In this document: one piece after another, positions 53,075 to 61,778 of the stretch
How positions within the stretch are numbered: position 1 is the first letter of the stretch
How the letters are laid out: each line of letters begins with the position of its first letter
Assembly: GCA_958296225.1 (NCBI GenBank)
Contig: OY282456.1
Span: 744,001 to 808,000 of the forward strand
Reading direction: 5' to 3'
DNA: 64,000 nt
Source of the DNA: an uncultured Dehalococcoidia bacterium
Lineage (GTDB): Bacteria; Chloroflexota; Dehalococcoidia; Lucifugimonadales; UBA3495
Notes under the pieces: generated by a model
The model's input: only the letters and a program-made list of their open reading frames with translations
Told to the model about the DNA's origin: nothing
Database searches by the model: none
Made by a program: the position numbers and the translations under genes

Positions 53075-53196
53075 GGTAGCGTTCCGTTTTAGGTGGTCGA
53101 GGCTTTGCAAAGTCAGAGATGCCGCTCTTGCCGTTCCTGGATTCCCGCGAAAGCGGGAATGGGGAATAACCAAACCACCTGAAACGAAACGCTACC
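53075..53196. repeat. Miniature inverted-repeat element, copy B
   Basis: 116-bp unit (53078-53193) nearly identical to copy A at 13391-13506, with terminal arms AGCGTTCCGTTTTAGGTGGT and ACCACCTGAAACGAAACGCT that pair with two mismatches, flanked by GGT/ACC. The interior AAAGTCAGAGATGCCGCTCT stretch is shared. The region 52821-53074 holds no other gene. Confidence 0.85.
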
Positions 53197-53199
53197 CGG

Positions 53200-53593
53200 C
53201 TAGTCATCGTAGCCGTCGCTACGCATTACCCTGATAAATTCTTCCGTGCTCCGGCCGCCAGTGAGGTTGGATATGCTTCCGCGCAGTTCGTCCAGCGTGG
53301 GCGGCTCGTGGGCTTCGGGCATCACCCGGATTCGCTCTACTTCGATTCGCAGTTCCTTACCAGTCCTGGTTGCGATGAACGATGCCGGAAAGCGCGACCC
53401 GGCGCTGCAACGCCGCCGCCGGCTTTTCCAGATAGTCCGGTATAACGCACGCTATATCCTGGCCGGTAATGTGATGGACTACCTTGTACTTCGCGCCGTC
53501 ATCGCCGGCCGCCAGGTGCAGGCGGCCCTGCACTTCGCCGGAACTAACGCGGTACTTGTCGAGCAGGGCTTGATACTCCTTGCTAATCTCCAT
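53200..53593 (-). pseudogene. Antitoxin-like protein, frameshifted
   Basis: The first frame from ATG 53593 (MEISKEYQALLDKYRVSSG) runs 78 residues through DYLEKPAAALQRR. A one-base shift near 53400 restores FPASFIATRTGKELRIEVERI and a C-terminus DELRGSISNLTGG, then RSTEEFIRVMRSDGYDD, ending at 53200. The ending (a predicted helix with STEEFIRVMR) resembles type II antitoxin tails, but no toxin gene is adjacent. The family is not assigned. The copy B element abuts its 3' end. Confidence 0.5.
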
Positions 53594-53684
53594 TGTGCTA
53601 CTCCTTGCCGAACACTGCCGTTGACTGACGCTGCGAACCGTGGGGGCGAATAATCATCCGCCCCTACTTTATCGATGCCGTCGC

Positions 53685-55589
53685 TTAATCCTCCAGCGTG
53701 GTGATATCCCCCGGGTCCAGGCCCAGCTCCTGGGCTTTGAGCAGGCGGCGCATTATTTTGCCGGAGCGGGTTTTGGGGAGCGTGGGGGTGAACTCAATCT
53801 CCGCCGGTACGGCGATGGGGCCCAGCTCCCGGCGCACGTGCAGTTGCAGCTCGTTAATCATCCGGTCGGAGCCTTCGCTGCCCATGCGCAGGGTTACGAA
53901 TCCCTTGATGGCTTCGCCGCGCAGCGCGTCGGGCTTGCCGATGACGGCGGCTTCGGCCACCTCCGGGTGGGACACCAGGGCGCTCTCCACCTCGGCGGAG
54001 CCGATGCGGTGGCCGGCCACATTGAGCACGTCGTCGGCGCGGCCCACCACCATATAGTAGCCGTCGGCGTCGCGCAGGGCTACGTCGCCAGAGAAATAGA
54101 CGCCCGGCACCTGGTTCCAGGTTTCGGAAAAGCGGTCGGGGTCGCCCCACACCGTGCGGGAGAAATGGGGGAAGGGGCGGCGGATGACCAGCATCCCGCC
54201 CTTGTCCGGCTCGGTGATGGGTTGGCCCTCCCGGTCCACGATGTCCATTACCGCGCCGGGCAGGGCCTTGCCCACCCGACCGGGCCGGGCTGCCATGGTG
54301 GCGGTGGTGCCCAGGCAAGGGCCGCCGGTTTCGGTCTGCCACCAGTTATCCACCATGTGCGCCCATTCGCCGCTGCCGCAGATATGCTCGTAGGCCCAGC
54401 GCAGCGCTTCGGGATTCAGCGGCTCGCCGGCGCAGGTGAGGAAACGCAGGGAGCGCAGGTTGTAGCGACTGGCCGGCTCCTCGCCGTAGCGCATCAGCAT
54501 CCGCACCGCCGTGGGCGCGGTGAAAATCACGTTGACGCCGTACTTCTCGATGACCTCGTAGAACACGGCGTTGTGGGGATAGTCGGGGGCGCCCTCGCGG
54601 AATACCGTCGTCGCGCCGGCCACCAGCGGCGCATAGACGATGTAACTGTGCCCAACGACCCAGCCGATGTCCGACATACACCAGAACACGTCGTTGTCCT
54701 TGACGTCCCAAAAGTTCTTGAAGTGGTAGTGAGTGCCCACCATGTAGCCGCCGTGGACGTGCACCACGCCCTTGGGCTTGCCGGTGGTGCCGCTGGTATA
54801 GAGGATGTACAGCGGGTCTTCGGCGTCCATCACCTCAGCGGGGCAGTCGATGGAGCTGCCGGCCAGCAGTTCGTCGAAGTCGGTTTCGCTGGCGGAGAGC
54901 GCATCGCGGGGGATTTCGCGCCGCCAGACGATGACGTGCTGCAGGCTGTCGCAGCCGATGACGGCCTCATCGGCGATGCCTTTCAGGTCAACCCGGCTGC
55001 CCCGCCGGTAGCCGTAGTCGCCGGTAATCAGCGCTTTGGCATCGGCGTCCTGGATGCGGTCGCGCAGGGAGCCGACGCTGAACCCGGCATAGACCACGCT
55101 GTGGATGGCGCCGATGCGGGCGCAGGCCAGCATACTGATGGCCCCCTCCGGCGTCAGCGGCATATAGATGACCACCCGGTCGCCCTTGCCCACGCCCAGG
55201 GACTTCAGGCCGTTGGCCATGCGGTTCACCTGCTGGGCCAGCCGGGCGTAGGTATAGACCTGCTCGGCGCCGTCCTCGCCCAGCCAGATGAGGGCGGCCT
55301 TGTTGCGCCGTTCGGTGGTCAAGTGCCGGTCGAGGGCGTTGTAGGCGATGTTGGTTTGCCCGCCGACAAACCAGCGAAAGTTGGGGTAGTCCCACTGGAA
55401 CACCTCATCCCAGCGGCGGAACCAGTGCAGTTCCTCGGCGGCCTCGGCCCAGAACCCCTCCGGGTCGGCCACCGAGCGTTGATAAACGGCGTCGTAGTCG
55501 GACAGCGTGGCCTGCGCCGACACGTGGGGCGGGGGCGGGATTTCGCCGGCCTCCTGCAACAAATGGTCAATCTGTCCCTGCATAACCAT
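53685..55589 (-). CDS. acs: Acetyl-CoA synthetase (AMP-forming)
   Basis: 634 residues, slightly short of the usual 650. Seen: FRWFVGGQTNIAYNALDRHL, the AMP-binding P-loop YILYTSGTTGKPKGV, MSDIGWVVGHSYIVYAPL, DNWWQTETGG, YFSGDVALRDADGYY and the acetylatable lysine motif PKTRSGKIMRRLL. It activates acetate to acetyl-CoA in two steps via acetyl-AMP. It stands alone, with no lysine acetyltransferase or deacetylase nearby. Confidence 0.97.
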   Translation of the reverse strand: MVMQGQIDHLLQEAGEIPPPPHVSAQATLSDYDAVYQRSVADPEGFWAEAAEELHWFRRWDEVFQWDYPNFRWFVGGQTNIAYNALDRHLTTERRNKAALIWLGEDGAEQVYTYARLAQQVNRMANGLKSLGVGKGDRVVIYMPLTPEGAISMLACARIGAIHSVVYAGFSVGSLRDRIQDADAKALITGDYGYRRGSRVDLKGIADEAVIGCDSLQHVIVWRREIPRDALSASETDFDELLAGSSIDCPAEVMDAEDPLYILYTSGTTGKPKGVVHVHGGYMVGTHYHFKNFWDVKDNDVFWCMSDIGWVVGHSYIVYAPLVAGATTVFREGAPDYPHNAVFYEVIEKYGVNVIFTAPTAVRMLMRYGEEPASRYNLRSLRFLTCAGEPLNPEALRWAYEHICGSGEWAHMVDNWWQTETGGPCLGTTATMAARPGRVGKALPGAVMDIVDREGQPITEPDKGGMLVIRRPFPHFSRTVWGDPDRFSETWNQVPGVYFSGDVALRDADGYYMVVGRADDVLNVAGHRIGSAEVESALVSHPEVAEAAVIGKPDALRGEAIKGFVTLRMGSEGSDRMINELQLHVRRELGPIAVPAEIEFTPTLPKTRSGKIMRRLLKAQELGLDPGDITTLED

Positions 55590-55619
55590 AGAAGCGCACC
55601 TCGCAACGAATTGTGTTGG

Positions 55620-55670
55620 GTGCGCTTATTGTACCGGGATTGGCAACGGGATGTAGGGGCGAATCCGCCG
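55620..55670. repeat. Dispersed repeat, copy 1
   Basis: TTATTGTACCGGGATTGGCA and ACGGGATGTAGGGGCGAATC; the same run occurs at 56500-56541 and 60145-60200. In the other two copies it directly follows an EEGREEG-type coding end, so copies probably spread together with that gene. Confidence 0.75.
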
Positions 55671-55757
55671 GATGCGGACAGCCCCAGCCGTTGCCGAATT
55701 AGATATGATAACCCCCGCTCTTACTCCGCCAATGCCCGGGTCGGGAAGGATGGTACA

Positions 55758-56234
55758 ATGACGGAACACGACTATAACGACGACCGCGAAACAATTTGGG
55801 GGATAAACCGGAAAGACCGCCCGTTGTTTCAGGCCATCACCCTGCTGGGCGGGGCAGCCGGCTCGGTGATACTGACGCTGCTGACGCTCAAGTACCGGAC
55901 GGACAGCACTACGCCGGACGTAATAGCGCTCAACATCGTGCTTGGGATTGGCGCCAGTTTCGTCGCATCCGGCTTTATTGCCTGGGGACTGCTGCAAAGC
56001 AAGGAGCTTACAATGTCAATCGCAGGATGGATTAACGAACGGCGCGCCCGGAACCGGGAAAAACTGCGCGAGGAGGGACGCGAAGAGGGACGCGAGGAAG
56101 GACGCGAGGAAGGGTACGCACTGGGCTACGAGGACGCTCAAAGTGGTCGGCAGCCCCGGCAGGCAAACGCGGTGGGGGCACGGCAGCCGGCAGGCCGCCG
56201 CCGCACCCGGCGCAATTTGCGCCGCGACGAATGA
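55758..56234 (+). CDS. Membrane protein with EEGREEG tail
   Basis: 158 residues, ATG 55758 after GAAGGA. Two transmembrane helices (about 23-44 and 55-79), then a basic linker (WINERRARNREKLR) and a charged coiled-coil of R-E-E-G repeats (104-119), ending in YALGYEDAQSG and a basic tail. It is related to 56280 by partial duplication and shares the tail type with 38774. No function is known. Confidence 0.65.
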   Translation: MTEHDYNDDRETIWGINRKDRPLFQAITLLGGAAGSVILTLLTLKYRTDSTTPDVIALNIVLGIGASFVASGFIAWGLLQSKELTMSIAGWINERRARNREKLREEGREEGREEGREEGYALGYEDAQSGRQPRQANAVGARQPAGRRRTRRNLRRDE

Positions 56235-56279
56235 CCGTGTATCCCTTGAGAGGGATTGTTGCAACGCAAGGAGCTTGCA

Positions 56280-56498
56280 ATGTCAATCGCAGCGTGGGTT
56301 AACGAACGTCGCGCCCGGAACCGGGAAAAACTGCGCGCGAGGGGGCGCGAAGAGGGTCGTGAGGAAGGGTACGCGGAAGGCTACGCGGAAGGGTACGCGC
56401 TGGGCTACGCGGACGCTCAAAGCGGCCGGCCCCGGCAAGCCTACGCCACGCGGTCGTGCCAGCAGGCGGCGGCCCGCCCTCGCCGCAAGTTGCGTTGA
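56280..56498 (+). CDS. EEGREEG-tail protein, partial duplicate without membrane helices
   Basis: 72 residues from ATG 56280 after AAGGAG. It repeats the second half of the preceding protein (MSIAAWVNERRARNREKLR against MSIAGWINERRARNREKLR); the match extends a few codons upstream of the ATG (LLQRKELA against LLQSKELT). The coiled-coil now includes three E-G-Y-A steps. It lacks the membrane part, so it is either a truncated copy or a soluble partner. Transcription with the parent gene is likely (45-base gap). Confidence 0.5.
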   Translation: MSIAAWVNERRARNREKLRARGREEGREEGYAEGYAEGYALGYADAQSGRPRQAYATRSCQQAAARPRRKLR

Positions 56499-56499
56499 G

Positions 56500-56541
56500 C
56501 GCGCTTGTTTATTGTACCGGGATTGGCAACGGGATGTAGGG
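56500..56541. repeat. Dispersed repeat, copy 2
   Basis: GCGCTTGTTTATTGTACCGG followed by GATTGGCAACGGGATGTAGG, shared with 55620-55670 and 60145-60200; see those entries. Confidence 0.75.
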
Positions 56542-56569
56542 CAATTTGGCCGGCTATGCTTGCGCCGCG

Positions 56570-56896
56570 TCAAAACAGGGCGCGCACCGCGGCCAGAATC
56601 TCGGCCAGCTTGGCATCGGTGAGGCGGCCGACAGTATCCTCAAACAGGCTCTCGTGCAAAGCGTGAATCCGGCCCGGACGCGCCCAACTGTTGCGGTCTA
56701 ACGCTCCGGCCGACATATCGCCTTGCGTAATCTCAATGTCTCCCGGTCTATGGTGGCGCCGGCCGGTGATTTCACACAGCAACCAGTCGCCCATCCCTAC
56801 ATCAGCGAGCACTACTGCCGGACGTGATTTCTGACCGCTTAAATCAGTGTACGGAAAGGGAACTTCAACTATGTCTCCGACCACGATGCCAGCCAC
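56570..56896 (-). CDS. MazF/PemK family toxin-like endoribonuclease
   Basis: 108 residues. The PemK/MazF SH3-like fold is marked by VGDIVEVPFPYTDLSG, QKSRPAVVL, the strand WLLCEITGR and the C-terminal SLFEDTVGRLTDAKLAEI. MazF-type enzymes cut mRNA and are held by an antitoxin. No antitoxin gene is adjacent: the upstream gene is the 1056-residue restriction protein, which it overlaps by 28 bases. It may therefore act as part of the restriction operon, which would be unusual. Confidence 0.85.
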   Translation of the reverse strand: MAGIVVGDIVEVPFPYTDLSGQKSRPAVVLADVGMGDWLLCEITGRRHHRPGDIEITQGDMSAGALDRNSWARPGRIHALHESLFEDTVGRLTDAKLAEILAAVRALF

Positions 56897-59800
56897 TCCG
56901 CGTCCTCGGGTTCGTTAAACCATCGCGACAGGCCCAGCATTGCCCACTCGTGCTTGTCCCGGTCGCCGAACACTATCAGTTTATCGCCTTTCCAATAAGC
57001 CATATCGTCAACCACGTCCATCGTCCCTACGCTCACTGTGCAAACCCGCTGCAGGAGGTCAATCACCCGCTCTTTATGGTCGGCGAAGCGATAGGTGTTG
57101 AACCTGGCTGCAATCGTCGGGTCGCGCGGCTTCTTCTCCTTGTACTGGTCCAGCGCCCATTCCAGGGCGGAGCGGCTGCCCAGGCGGTAGCGCCAGGCGT
57201 CGGCTGGCACGCCGGCCAGCGTGGTTTGCGCATCCAGCGTGATGCTGCCCTGCTCCGGGTTCGCCCGCAGGATGGGCCGCCCCGGCGCGGCGCCGTCCTG
57301 GTCCCGCCGTTCCAACGGATAAGGCGCGGCGGATTCAAAGCCGATGTGCAAATCCAGCAGCTCTTGCCCCATTTTGGCCCACAGGTCGAAATCGTGATAC
57401 AGGGGCAGCCGGGGGAACTCCCGCAACAGGTCAACCCGGTAATCGTACCGGTACACCGGGTCGTGCAGCACGGCGTAGGTGTAAGCGAAAACCTCCGCGG
57501 CTGAGATGCCATTGGGATAAATCCCGTCAAAGTGATTACGCCATTCTTTGCGGTAATGCTCGTTAATCCGGCGCAGCCCCCACTCGGTTATGTTGCTGAC
57601 CCGCTGGCCGTCCGCCGTGTAGCGGTACAGGGGCAAGCACTGTGTGTCGCCGGTAAAGTGAAAGTCGCAAGGCTTGCCCGTGGCCAGGATGTAGAAATCT
57701 TTGCCGTTGACGCAGAAATTGATAACCTGATTGGGGCGCCGCAAGTCCTGCCCAAACATTTCGTAATGATTCCTGGTAAGGCGGTCGTTCATCATCACTT
57801 CGGCAAAATACCATTTGGCAACAAAGGGACGCCATAGCGACTGTATGCGATTGCCGTCGTTATAGACGATGTGTTCACACCGGCGGAACCGGTCGCGCAA
57901 TGTGCTGCTCCATTTGATAACCTGGGCATCGGATTCCGACTCTTTGCCTACAAGTTCGTTGTAAGTATCGGCAAAGAACAGTGCCTTATCCCGCAAGTTG
58001 CGGGCATCAAAATCGTACACCCAATCATCACGATTGGATTTGATAGCGTTGGTGAACAGGCCAAACACTGCCTGCTCGTCAGCGGTTGTTTTGGCAAATT
58101 TGGTCTGCCGGTTGGCAAGGGGCAGCAAATCCTCAAAGCCGGCGTTGGACTGGTTGAGCCAATTGTTTTTGCTATCGGGGACAATATCGGCAAAGGCAAT
58201 GCCATTGGCATCGAGCCGCCGCAATTCCGACAATTTATCTGCCCCCGATTGTTCGTCGGCCAGCGCATAGTAGTGGACTGTGCCAGGCTCGCCCGACTGC
58301 CCCCGGCGCACCAGAAAGCCGATGGCAACGCCGGTCATAATGTTGAAAACGTTGCCGACTTTGCCGTTCTTGCGTATATCGCCCCCCAGGTCAACGATAT
58401 ACAAGTCGCTGAACTCGTCCAGAACTACTTTGCGAAAGCCGTCATCCTGCCGGCTGTCAATGTAGGAACGGTTGGTGATAAATGCGATAATCCCGTCATC
58501 CGCCAGCCGGTCGGACGCCCAGCGCAGAAACCGCTTGTACATATCATACTGATGCGTCTTTTGCGCCGTGCTGTGGGCGATGTAGGTATCGCGGATGCGG
58601 CGGTCAATTTCGGGGTAGGGGCGGTTGGCGCTGCCGTCGGCCCACAGCGTTGCGCTGTCGTTATACGGCGGGTTGCCGATGATGACGCTGATGGGCTTTT
58701 CGTTCTGTTCCTGCACCCGGATCCAGTTTTCCTCGGAGAGGCCGCCCAGGTTGAACGACGCTTGCCGCTGCACCGCGCCGCCGGTTGCCCCGGCGCCTTG
58801 CCAGTCGAGATTGTCCAGCGTGTCCACAAAGCAGAGGTTGGGGAACTCCCGGTACTGCTCCGTCCGTTCCTGGTAGGTGTATTCGATGTTGAGGTTGGCG
58901 ATGTAGTAGGGCAGGATGGCGACTTCGTTGGCGTGGATTTCGTTGCGGTACTTGTACTCCAGCCGTTCCGCCGGGAGGTAGTTAATCAGGCCGGTGATGA
59001 AAGTTCCGGTGCCGGTGGCGGGGTCGAGTATCGGCACATTATCGTCGGCCAGGCGGCGCCCGAAATGTTTTTGCAGCAGCCAGTCCGTTCCCCGCACCAT
59101 AAAATCCACGATTTCGTTGGGGGTATAGACGACGCCCAGGCGGTCGGCGGCGGCGGGGTTGTAAGCCTGGTAGAAATCCGCGTACACCGATTTGAGGAAC
59201 TGCTGCTTTTCGGCGTGGTCGGCGATTTCGTCGGCGGCGCGCCCGATGGCGCCGTAGTAGGCGCGCAGGCGGTCAATGGCCTGGCGGCGCACGTCGCCGG
59301 TGAAAAAGGTTTGTTCCAGGGCGTCCAGCTGGCGGGCGACGTTGTTCTCCCGGTGGAACTGGTCCTCGGCGAACACCCGCAGGAAAATGTCTTTGGTCAG
59401 AATATGCTGGAGCAGCATCTCCCGCACGTCGCTATCGGACACTTCCGGGCTGATGGTCTGGCGGCACAGGGACAGAAAGCCGGCGGCAGCGTTCCGGTAG
59501 CCAGGGTTGCCGGCTTCGGCGTCAGCGACGGCGGCGCGGAGGTTGTCCAGCACGGCGGGCAGGTCGGACTTGAACTGCTGGCGGGCCTGGTGGAACTCGG
59601 CAATCTCCGGCAGTTCGTAGTCCAGAAACCGCCGTATCAGCCGGTGCAAATCGCGGGGGCGGGACATAGCGACCCGCATTGCCGTCTGCCCGTTCTGCAC
59701 CAGCACGGCGGTTTGGGAATCCTCAAAGATGATGTTGTCGCGGGGGTAGCCGCGATTGAACTTGCGCGCAATCTCCGCGTCCAGGTCGTCGCCGGTATCT

Positions 59801-60039
59801 TTGGCTTCCCAGTGGCCGCGGGCCATGCGCAGGGTATCTTTCACCGTGCCGTCGGGGATGACGCCGCCGGGAGCGCGCAGTTCCGGCACCAGCGTGAGCC
59901 GCTCCCGGTGGGCGGCGCAGTAGGCGGCCAGGCAGTTCTGAAAGGCCGGCCGGATGTTCAGCTCGCTGGCGGAACCGCCGGCTGTAATCAGCTGCGCCAG
60001 CTCGGCATGGTAGCGTTCGATGTGGGGGTAGGCGGGCAT
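56869..60039 (-). CDS. Type ISP/IIG-like restriction-modification protein (nuclease plus N6-adenine methylase)
   Basis: 1056 residues. N-terminal PD-(D/E)xK nuclease: VIPDGTVKD (D63) with HWEAKD (E78, K80). Methylase: motif I LDPATGTGTFI (338-348), motif IV IIGNPPYN (NPPY 456-459). The C-terminal specificity domain has HFDGIYPNGISAAEVFAYTY and the DLLREFPRLPLYHDF segment of type ISP enzymes. The helicase between nuclease and methylase in classical ISP enzymes is absent, so it resembles a type IIG enzyme in one chain. All catalytic motifs are intact. It heads the operon with the MazF-like gene. Confidence 0.9.
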   Translation of the reverse strand: MPAYPHIERYHAELAQLITAGGSASELNIRPAFQNCLAAYCAAHRERLTLVPELRAPGGVIPDGTVKDTLRMARGHWEAKDTGDDLDAEIARKFNRGYPRDNIIFEDSQTAVLVQNGQTAMRVAMSRPRDLHRLIRRFLDYELPEIAEFHQARQQFKSDLPAVLDNLRAAVADAEAGNPGYRNAAAGFLSLCRQTISPEVSDSDVREMLLQHILTKDIFLRVFAEDQFHRENNVARQLDALEQTFFTGDVRRQAIDRLRAYYGAIGRAADEIADHAEKQQFLKSVYADFYQAYNPAAADRLGVVYTPNEIVDFMVRGTDWLLQKHFGRRLADDNVPILDPATGTGTFITGLINYLPAERLEYKYRNEIHANEVAILPYYIANLNIEYTYQERTEQYREFPNLCFVDTLDNLDWQGAGATGGAVQRQASFNLGGLSEENWIRVQEQNEKPISVIIGNPPYNDSATLWADGSANRPYPEIDRRIRDTYIAHSTAQKTHQYDMYKRFLRWASDRLADDGIIAFITNRSYIDSRQDDGFRKVVLDEFSDLYIVDLGGDIRKNGKVGNVFNIMTGVAIGFLVRRGQSGEPGTVHYYALADEQSGADKLSELRRLDANGIAFADIVPDSKNNWLNQSNAGFEDLLPLANRQTKFAKTTADEQAVFGLFTNAIKSNRDDWVYDFDARNLRDKALFFADTYNELVGKESESDAQVIKWSSTLRDRFRRCEHIVYNDGNRIQSLWRPFVAKWYFAEVMMNDRLTRNHYEMFGQDLRRPNQVINFCVNGKDFYILATGKPCDFHFTGDTQCLPLYRYTADGQRVSNITEWGLRRINEHYRKEWRNHFDGIYPNGISAAEVFAYTYAVLHDPVYRYDYRVDLLREFPRLPLYHDFDLWAKMGQELLDLHIGFESAAPYPLERRDQDGAAPGRPILRANPEQGSITLDAQTTLAGVPADAWRYRLGSRSALEWALDQYKEKKPRDPTIAARFNTYRFADHKERVIDLLQRVCTVSVGTMDVVDDMAYWKGDKLIVFGDRDKHEWAMLGLSRWFNEPEDAEWLASWSET

Positions 60040-60041
60040 AA

Positions 60042-60144
60042 ACAGGGGCGTGAGGAAGGGCGCGAGGCGGGTCGTGAGGAAAGGGTACGCGGACGCTCAA
60101 AGCGGACGGCCCCGGCAAGCCTACGCCGCCGCAAATTGCGTTGA
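60042..60144 (+). pseudogene. Remnant of an EEGREEG-tail gene
   Basis: A 3' end fragment: GREEGREAGREE, then, after an extra A near 60081, GYADAQSGRPRQAYAA, matching the end of the gene at 56280. It has no start or membrane part and abuts the restriction gene start. The repeat after it (60145-60200) is the same as follows the intact gene. Confidence 0.6.
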
Positions 60145-60200
60145 GCGCGTTTGTTTATTGTACCGGGATTGGCAACGGGATGCAGGGGTGAATCCGGCGC
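60145..60200. repeat. Dispersed repeat, copy 3
   Basis: TGTTTATTGTACCGGGATTG and GCAACGGGATGCAGGGGTGA, shared with 56500-56541 and 55620-55670. Confidence 0.75.
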
Positions 60201-60224
60201 CGGCAACCCCTGACCGCTTTCCGG

Positions 60225-61778
60225 TCATAGATTCACCAGCTCCCCGAAGAATGCGTCGATGTAGTCAGGCACACAGCCGGTTTCCTTGATGTATGAGATG
60301 GCGCGCTTAACCTCTGCCGGGCGCAGCTTATCAAACGCATCCGGGCCCGGAACATAAGCGCTGTTCAAATCGTTCGGCTCAAACTTTGCCAGCGCAGCGC
60401 CGTATTTTCGCGCAGACAGGGACATAACAGTTCTGCCAGGCCGCGAGGCAAAGTACAGAAATAAATGGTCCAAATAATGCTGGCCGCAGCAATTCGGTTG
60501 AAACCCGTGAAAGCAGGTCAGGTTAACCGCGTTGCTAGTATTGCGGACGACCTTATAACCGCCCCTGGAAAAAACGCCAATCAGCAAGGGCGCCGGGCGC
60601 CTGATTTCAGTTCTGTACCACGGTACGCGGTTTCTGGTTAAAAATCGCTGATGGTAGCCGTTGGACTCGCCAAGCCTGATGTACTCCTCCGCTGCGGAAG
60701 AGTGATTGGGGCCTACGGAAAATAGCAGAACTGGAGCATCCCGCTGCATTAGACGGTCGTAATCGGCGGGCGAAAAGATGGCCTGTTGCACTTGAGAGCT
60801 CCGGGTCAGGCACGGGAGACATTCGGAATGATCCAGTCTCATTCTCTGCGCCGTTGAGGGGCGGAGAGTAAAAAACTCATTGGCTCCGGTGGCGATTCCT
60901 CTGCTGAAACGGCCATAGCGCGGCAAAGAAATCAAGTTATCAAAACTGACCTGATAATCAATTGCAGCAAAATACGGAAGCCATTTCGAGCCTGGGCTCA
61001 GCTCCGCCAAAGGAACCCGTGTGACTGGCGGTCTATTGAAGACGTCGGACAGCGAATCAATCGAGGCCAGGGAATAAAAATCCACCGCCGGGTAGTACGC
61101 GCTGGCGTCGTACAATATAATGCCAGCCGAAGTTATAGCGTCAGGGAAAATGTCCCGTTCACAATCTAACTCGATTATCGCCGCCAAGTGGCCGCTCTCA
61201 ATCAATTTTGATTTGACCAGCTTCCCGTATCCCGTGTTCAAAAACTCGAGGGGCATGATGTAAGCGAGACGCCCGTTATCGTCCAATTCGGTGAGCGATT
61301 TGAGCAAAAAGGCCGACGCGATATTGGTGTAGCCTGATAGCCGCAGGCCGGTATTCTCGGCAAAGGCGCAGAAGACGGCATCCCGGTTCAGGAACTTTTG
61401 AAACCGCATATAAGGGGGATTGCACACGATAGCAGTATGCCGCTTTCCCCATGACAGCAAGTAGTCCTCTTTGGTCACAAAGGAATCGTCACGCCCGGTC
61501 GATTGCTCCCAAAAGCCCAGAACCACCGGGTCAATTTCGCTCGCGCTGAAATCTACACGCCGGTCATTGCTGACCGGCGCATAAAAGGCGCCCAGCCCAA
61601 ACCCGGGGTCGTAGAGGGACGTATGCCCCGACCCCAGAACCCACGCAACCATAAAATTGGCTACGTCCTGGTGTGTGAAGAACTGCCCAAACTGCTTCCG
61701 ATGCTGCTCTCCAACTTTTTGCAGATACGCATAACTCTCAGGCGTTGATGATTTCGTCAAGAAAAACCGCTTGGTCAA
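60225..61778 (-). CDS. AccI-type N6-adenine methyltransferase
   Basis: 517 residues. Motif X QFGQFFT (29-35), a motif I variant DPGFGLGAF (57-65) and motif IV CNPPYMRF (NPPY 120-123) give the X-I-IV order of a gamma-class (TaqI/Eco57I-like) DNA methylase; the rest is a target-recognition domain. It would protect the cognate site of the endonuclease encoded upstream, whose gene overlaps its start by 41 bases. The recognition sequence is inferred only from that partner. Confidence 0.9.
   Translation of the reverse strand: MTKRFFLTKSSTPESYAYLQKVGEQHRKQFGQFFTHQDVANFMVAWVLGSGHTSLYDPGFGLGAFYAPVSNDRRVDFSASEIDPVVLGFWEQSTGRDDSFVTKEDYLLSWGKRHTAIVCNPPYMRFQKFLNRDAVFCAFAENTGLRLSGYTNIASAFLLKSLTELDDNGRLAYIMPLEFLNTGYGKLVKSKLIESGHLAAIIELDCERDIFPDAITSAGIILYDASAYYPAVDFYSLASIDSLSDVFNRPPVTRVPLAELSPGSKWLPYFAAIDYQVSFDNLISLPRYGRFSRGIATGANEFFTLRPSTAQRMRLDHSECLPCLTRSSQVQQAIFSPADYDRLMQRDAPVLLFSVGPNHSSAAEEYIRLGESNGYHQRFLTRNRVPWYRTEIRRPAPLLIGVFSRGGYKVVRNTSNAVNLTCFHGFQPNCCGQHYLDHLFLYFASRPGRTVMSLSARKYGAALAKFEPNDLNSAYVPGPDAFDKLRPAEVKRAISYIKETGCVPDYIDAFFGELVNL

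Noticed and set aside
53640..55757. Long plus-strand open frame opposite acetyl-CoA synthetase
   Set aside because: It is a shadow of acs, with repetitive Gly/Ala/His-rich content. Only the part from 55758 is a supported gene.
57871..60144. Plus-strand open frame of about 757 codons opposite the restriction gene
   Set aside because: It is antisense to a gene with intact nuclease and methylase motifs. Only its last part (60042 on) matches another gene, the EEGREEG family remnant.
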